Positions 59,396 through 64,000 of a stretch of DNA of 64,000 nucleotides are shown piece after piece. The number at the start of each line of letters is the position of its first letter. Position 1 is the first letter of the stretch. The stretch comes from Castor canadensis (lineage: Eukaryota; Chordata; Mammalia; Rodentia; Castoridae). The position numbers and the translations under genes were made by a program. The stretch is taken from assembly GCF_047511655.1 (NCBI RefSeq), contig NC_133398.1, positions 106,160,332 through 106,224,331 on the forward strand, in the 5' to 3' direction. Under the pieces are notes generated by a model. It saw nothing but the letters and a program-made list of their open reading frames with translations, searched no databases and was not told the origin of the DNA.

Positions 59396-60298
59396 TATAT
59401 CAGTATGCAAGTAGAGGGAGTTCCAGAAAGAAAGAGAGAAAAGGAATAGAAAAATATACTTTAAGAAGTAATGGATGAAAACATTGCAAATTTGAGTAAA
59501 ATATTTTCCATGTGTCCAAGAAGTGTATCAAATTTCAAGTACAATAAGCAGAGAGACCCCACCACCACCACACACACACATCGTAGTCAAGATTGTGAAA
59601 AGCAAAAGTCAACAGAAAATCTTCAAAGGAACAAGAGAAAAATGAGTCATCATGTACAAGGGACCCAAGCAAAAAGAGATGAGTTTTCCGCAGAAATAAT
59701 GGTGGCTGGAGGTAGTGCCACAACTCATTCAAAGTGCTGAACACAGAACCAAAAACCAAACTGACAACCATGGATCCAGAATCTCATAGCCAGGAAAAGA
59801 TTCACTCAAAAGCACAGGAGAAATGAGGGCATTCATGGACATAGAAAAACTAAGAATCCATTCTTTAGAGATCCATCTTACAAAAACTATTAAAGGAGGT
59901 TTCAACCAAGAGACAAATAATAACTGGAAAAAAACCCAGAAATGACAGTAAAATTTAATATTTATTCTCTTTTCTTCTCTTAATTGATTCATAGGAAGTT
60001 CTACCCATCAGTCTATCTATTTGCCTATCACTGATCTATCTGTATTATTGGACTTGTAGCATATAAAATGTAATATGTTTGACAATAAGAGCAAAAAGGA
60101 AGTGTTTGAACAAATTGTAAAAATGCTCTCCTTTCTCATCCATTTTTTCCAAATGTCTTGAAGAGATACAAAATTATACAAAATAATTATTTCAATAGAT
60201 GACTACATATATAGACATGACATATCAGAACAGTAATACAAAAATGGAACATGTAAATCTCACTGGCATTCAGTTTGCAACATCTTAGAACTATTCTG

Positions 60299-60401
60299 TT
60301 CAGTGTATCTTTTTTCTTTTTTTTGGTGGGACTGGGATTTGAACTCAGGACTTTGTGCTTGTAAAGCAGACACTCTATCACTTGAGCCACACCTCCAGTC
60401 C
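60299..60401 (-). repeat. ID-like SINE nested in L1, perfect target duplication
   Basis: T-run, 'gatttgaactcaggactttg' and 'cacttgagccacacctcc'. Flanked by TAGAACTATTCTG (60286-60298 and 60402-60414). Confidence 0.95.
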
Positions 60402-60725
60402 TAGAACTATTCTGAAGTAATTACAATACATTAAGGATGTATATTGTATGCTCTAGAATAACACTAGTGAAAAATCCTTAAAGGAATTAAAATGTTACAT
60501 TATAAAACATTTACCAAATGCCAAAAAAGAGGAAGTGAGGAACAAAAAGCAAAATATTTAGAAAACAAAAATTAAAATGGGAGGTTACTAAACAATCAAA
60601 GGCAGAGATCAACCAAGTTAAAAAAGGAAAATGACATGTTGTTTACAAGAAGCACACTGTACTTCAAATGTTCAATGGATTGAATGGAAAATAATGGAAA
60701 AATGTATACCTTAAAAACAGCAAGA

Positions 60726-60967
60726 TGGGGAGTTAGTACAAGGTGGGAGGAGGAAGATACAGGGGAAGGTGTGGGAGGAAGGTGGGAATGTTCTGTACTT
60801 ATGTATATAAATAGAAAAATGAGACCCGTTGAAACTACTCCAGGAGTGGCGGTAAGAAGGAGAAAGGAGAATGATGGGGAGAGGGAGTGAGCTCAACTAG
60901 GATATATTGTAAGAATTTGGTAAATGTCATAATGTACCCCCAGTACACAATAATTCTTAAAAAGAGA
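60726..60967 (+). mobile_element. 5'-truncated L1 3'UTR nested in old L1
   Basis: Flanked by AAAAACAGCAAGA (60713-60725 and 60968-60980). G/A-rich tract, then 'ccagtacacaataattctta' and A-rich tail. The insertion point CCTT/AAAAA matches L1 endonuclease preference. Confidence 0.88.
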
Positions 60968-62491
60968 AAAAACAGCAAGAGAAGTGGAATGACTATGTTC
61001 ATATCACAGAAAAATAGATTTTAAAAAAAGTTACTGGGGATTAAAATGGCACCTTATTTAAAGAAAAAAGGATGAGTCCATCAGGAAGATATAACAATAA
61101 GCATATGTCCATCTAACAACAGAGCTAAAAATATATGAAGCAACAACTGAAAAAATAGGCAATTCAATAACAAAAGTTGAAGACTTGAATATTCCTCTTT
61201 CAAAAATGGTTAAATTAATTAGACAGATGATAGACAAGGAAGCATAAGACTTAACTAGCAATAAAACCCAACCAGACCTAACAGACATATGGAATGCTCC
61301 CTTCAACAGCACGAGAATACACTTCTTCTCAGGTTCAGTGAAATGCTCTCCGGGATAGACCAAATGCTGGCTCATAAAAAAGGCTTCAATGAATTCAAAA
61401 GGATTGAAATCATACTCAATTAGAACTTTGGCCACAGCACCACAATGGAAAAAAATTACAAATCATGGAGAGAGGAAAATTTGGACAATTTACATTTCTG
61501 TGGAATTTAATCAACACACTCCTAAATGACCAATGAGACAAAAAGGAAAATCATAAGAAAGTCAGAAAAAATTTTGAGATAAATAAAAATGAGGGCATAA
61601 CATACAAAGACATATAGGGTGACCATAATGCAAGGCTTAAAGGGAAAGTTGTGGCTATTAATTCTTATTTTTAAAAAATTAAGATCTCGAATGAGTAATA
61701 TAATCTTCTACTTTAAGACACTAGCAACAAAGAAGGCTAACTTAAAGCAAAGAAAGGGAAAATAAAGAACAGCAGGTAAATTGAAGGGGAAAAATAAAAC
61801 AGAGAAATCAATGAAATCAAACTTGATTTTTTAAAAACAAAATTGACAAACCCTTACTGTCATTGATCAAGCCAGAGAGGGAGAGAAAACATAGCCTCAA
61901 GAAATAAAAAGGAGTATAATACAATGTTATAAACTATATGCCAGCAAGTTAGCTAACTTAGGTAAAATGGACAGCTTCCTAGAAAGATACAAATGATTGA
62001 AACTAACTCAAGAAGAAATGGAATACCTGAATAGACCTAAAACTAGAGATCAGATTAGTAATTTCAAAAACATATTCCACAATGAAAATATCCTTCCCCT
62101 ATAACTTCGTTGGTGAATTCCACCAAACACTGAAAGAAGTTTCCTTCAGAGAGTAGAAGAGAAGGGAGCGTTTCCAAGTTGCCTCTGAACCCAGTATTGT
62201 TCTGATGTTAATACCAGGAAAGAAAATGAAACAATGTCCCTTAGGAACATAGTCACAGAAATCCTGAAATAGGTAACTAGTATTGTACAAAGACCAAGTG
62301 GGATCTATGTTTGGTTTAATCATCCAAAACTCAATTAGTGTAATGCAGTAATTTAACAAAATTTATTAACAAAATTATAATATTTTAAAATGATCACATC
62401 ATAGATGCAGAAAATCATTTGATAAAATCCAAAACTTTTCATTATAAAGCCATTCTACAAACAATAAATAAAAGGAAACTCCCTTAACCTT

Positions 62492-62700
62492 CTTTTTATT
62501 TTAATTTTTTTGGTGGTATGGGGTTTGAACTCAGGGCCTCATGCTTGCTAGCCATTTGAGCCACTCTGCCAGCCATTTTTTGGTGTATGTGTGTGTTGAG
62601 TTTTTTTGAGATAGGGTCTCTCAAACTATTTGCCCAGCTGGCTTTAAGCCATGATCCTCCTGATCATTGCCTTCCAAACCATGGGTGCCCAGCTCAGCTT
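62492..62700 (-). repeat. B1/ID composite SINE nested in L1 ORF2
   Basis: ID-like unit ('ggtttgaactcagggcctca') then B1-like unit ('gagatagggtctctcaaact') in antisense. Flanked by CCTTAACCTT (62482-62491 and 62701-62710). It splits the L1 reverse-transcriptase region. Confidence 0.92.
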
Positions 62701-63216
62701 CCTTAACCTTATAAAACACATCATGGAAAACCCACAGCTAACATCATATTTAAAGATGAAAACTGAATATTTTCCCCTTAGGATCAAGAGCAAAACAAGG
62801 ATATCTGCTCTCATCACTTTTATTCAATCTTGTGCTTGAATTCCAGCCAAAGCAATTAAGCAAGAAAATAAAATTAAAGGCATCCAGTTTGGGGAACAGG
62901 TAATAGTGTATCCAAAGATGGCATGGCATTCCTAAGAAATATACCATAAAAATCCACTATGAGAACTAATAAATGAGTTTAGCAAAGAGTCAGAATATAA
63001 GACTGACATGCAAAAGTAAATTGCAGTTCTATACATTAGCAATGAAAAGAAATGAAACAATATGACCTTTAATAGCATTGAAAAAAATAAGACACTTAGG
63101 AATAAATTTAATAAGTTATATTGAAAGGCATCTATGTTTATGGTTTGTGAAGATAATTGTTAAAGTTGCCATATTCCATCACAATAGCTACAAATTCAGT
63201 ATAAGCTCTATGACTC

Positions 63217-63374
63217 ACACACCCACCCCCCCACTCCCCCCCACACATACACACACATACATACACACTCACACCCACCACACACACCCCCACACCCACA
63301 CCACACACCCACACCCCTCCCACACACACATACACACCCACACACACCCACACATACACACACACATACACACC

Positions 63375-63406
<32 letters not shown>

Positions 63407-63492
63407 CCACACACACCTACACATACACACACACCCACACACCCACACCCACACCCTCCCCCCCCACACACATACACACATACACACACCCT
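63217..63492. repeat. CA-rich array with C-runs, about 275 bp
   Basis: CACACC, CACATA and CCCCC motifs alternate on one strand; the opposite strand is almost free of C and A. The array lies inside the L1 relic. Open frames here (up to 143 codons) are products of the repeat. Confidence 0.95.
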
Positions 63493-64000
63493 GTACATAC
63501 TTATATTAGTATTTTACATAATAGCCCCAAAGTGGAAACAGCCCAAATATCCATGAATTTATGAATGAATAAATAAAATGTGGTATACTATAGACTGTAG
63601 TAGTATTCGGTCATAAAATGAAATGAAGTAATGATACAAGGCACAACATGAATAAACCACAAAAACCATGGGGCAAGTGAAAAAACTCAAGTCACTACAG
63701 ACTTTATAGTGTATAGTTTGATGTAAAGAAACATCCAGAATAGATAAATATATAGAGACAGGAGTTGGATATTTAATGGATATTTGAGGCTGGGCAGGAG
63801 TGAGAGAGAAGTATGGACACAGCTAATTGGTAGTGGGTTCTTTTAAGAGTGGTGAAAGTGTTCCAAATTAGGCAGTGTGCTGATTGCATAACCCTGTGAA
63901 TATAATAAAATACACTGGGCTATATATTTTAATGGACGAATTATATGTATATGAAATATAATATAGCTGCTTTTAAAAAACCCACTTACTTATTATCTTC

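Larger units (their letters stand above)
59400..63990 (+). mobile_element. Large old L1, sense, interrupted several times
   Basis: The left end has L1M 5' features ('catcgtagtcaagattgtga', 'tcaaaggaacaagagaaaaa'). About 60990-62480 and 62711-63130 carry decayed ORF2 ('cagacatatggaatgctccc', 'gatgcagaaaatcatttgat', 'tgctctcatcacttttattc', the last from the reverse-transcriptase region). The right end (63500-63990) has an L1 3' layout. No intact frame; incapable of retrotransposition. Confidence 0.75.

Noticed and set aside
63078..63509. 143-codon frame rich in His/Thr and the antisense Cys/Val frames
   Set aside because: Pure translation of the CA-rich array.
1..64000. CRISPR array, operon or bacterial mobile system
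   Set aside because: Microsatellites are the only regular repeats; the sequence is clearly mammalian.

Overview
The window is vertebrate, specifically placental-mammal, nuclear DNA: one spliced gene in a background of interspersed repeats. The recurrent young SINEs are tRNA-derived, ID-like units, often fused downstream of 7SL/B1-like units. Together with the L1 3' tails they point to a rodent, most likely of the beaver/kangaroo-rat side (Castorimorpha). That placement rests on recalled repeat character, not a database match.

The only protein-coding gene I can support is S1PR3, the sphingosine-1-phosphate receptor 3, on the minus strand. Its intact 378-codon reading frame lies in one exon (7604-8740). 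A consensus splice acceptor lies just upstream (exon start about 8884), and a CpG island at about 17.98-19.07 kb carries a strong minus-strand donor (exon end 18602). This implies a 5'-noncoding first exon and a ~9.7 kb intron. The 3'UTR runs left to one of several AATAAA signals between 5.3 and 6.3 kb. A convergent plus-strand gene may end near 5.0-5.6 kb. By mammalian synteny this would be SHC3, but no SHC3 coding exon is in the window.

From about 19 kb to the end I see no protein-coding gene. This part holds a second small CpG-rich patch (26.0-26.35 kb), ERVL and MaLR solo LTR relics (about 20.5, 31.5, 35.6, 44.0, 49.5, 54.9 and 57 kb), many L1 fragments of several ages, ID-like and B1/ID composite SINEs, MIR/L2/MER5 relics and microsatellites. 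Several insertions have readable target-site duplications, so nesting order can be read. One L1 (about 55.67-56.81 kb) shows the 5'-inverted structure of twin priming. From about 59.4 kb to the right edge lies an old L1 with at least three later insertions and a large CA-rich array.

I found no convincing undescribed biological system. The most useful observations are the uORF arrangement in front of S1PR3, the two alternative donors and small ORFs in its CpG island, the second CpG patch, a 210-bp retroposon pair with identical 5' ends, and the multimeric B1-ID SINEs.
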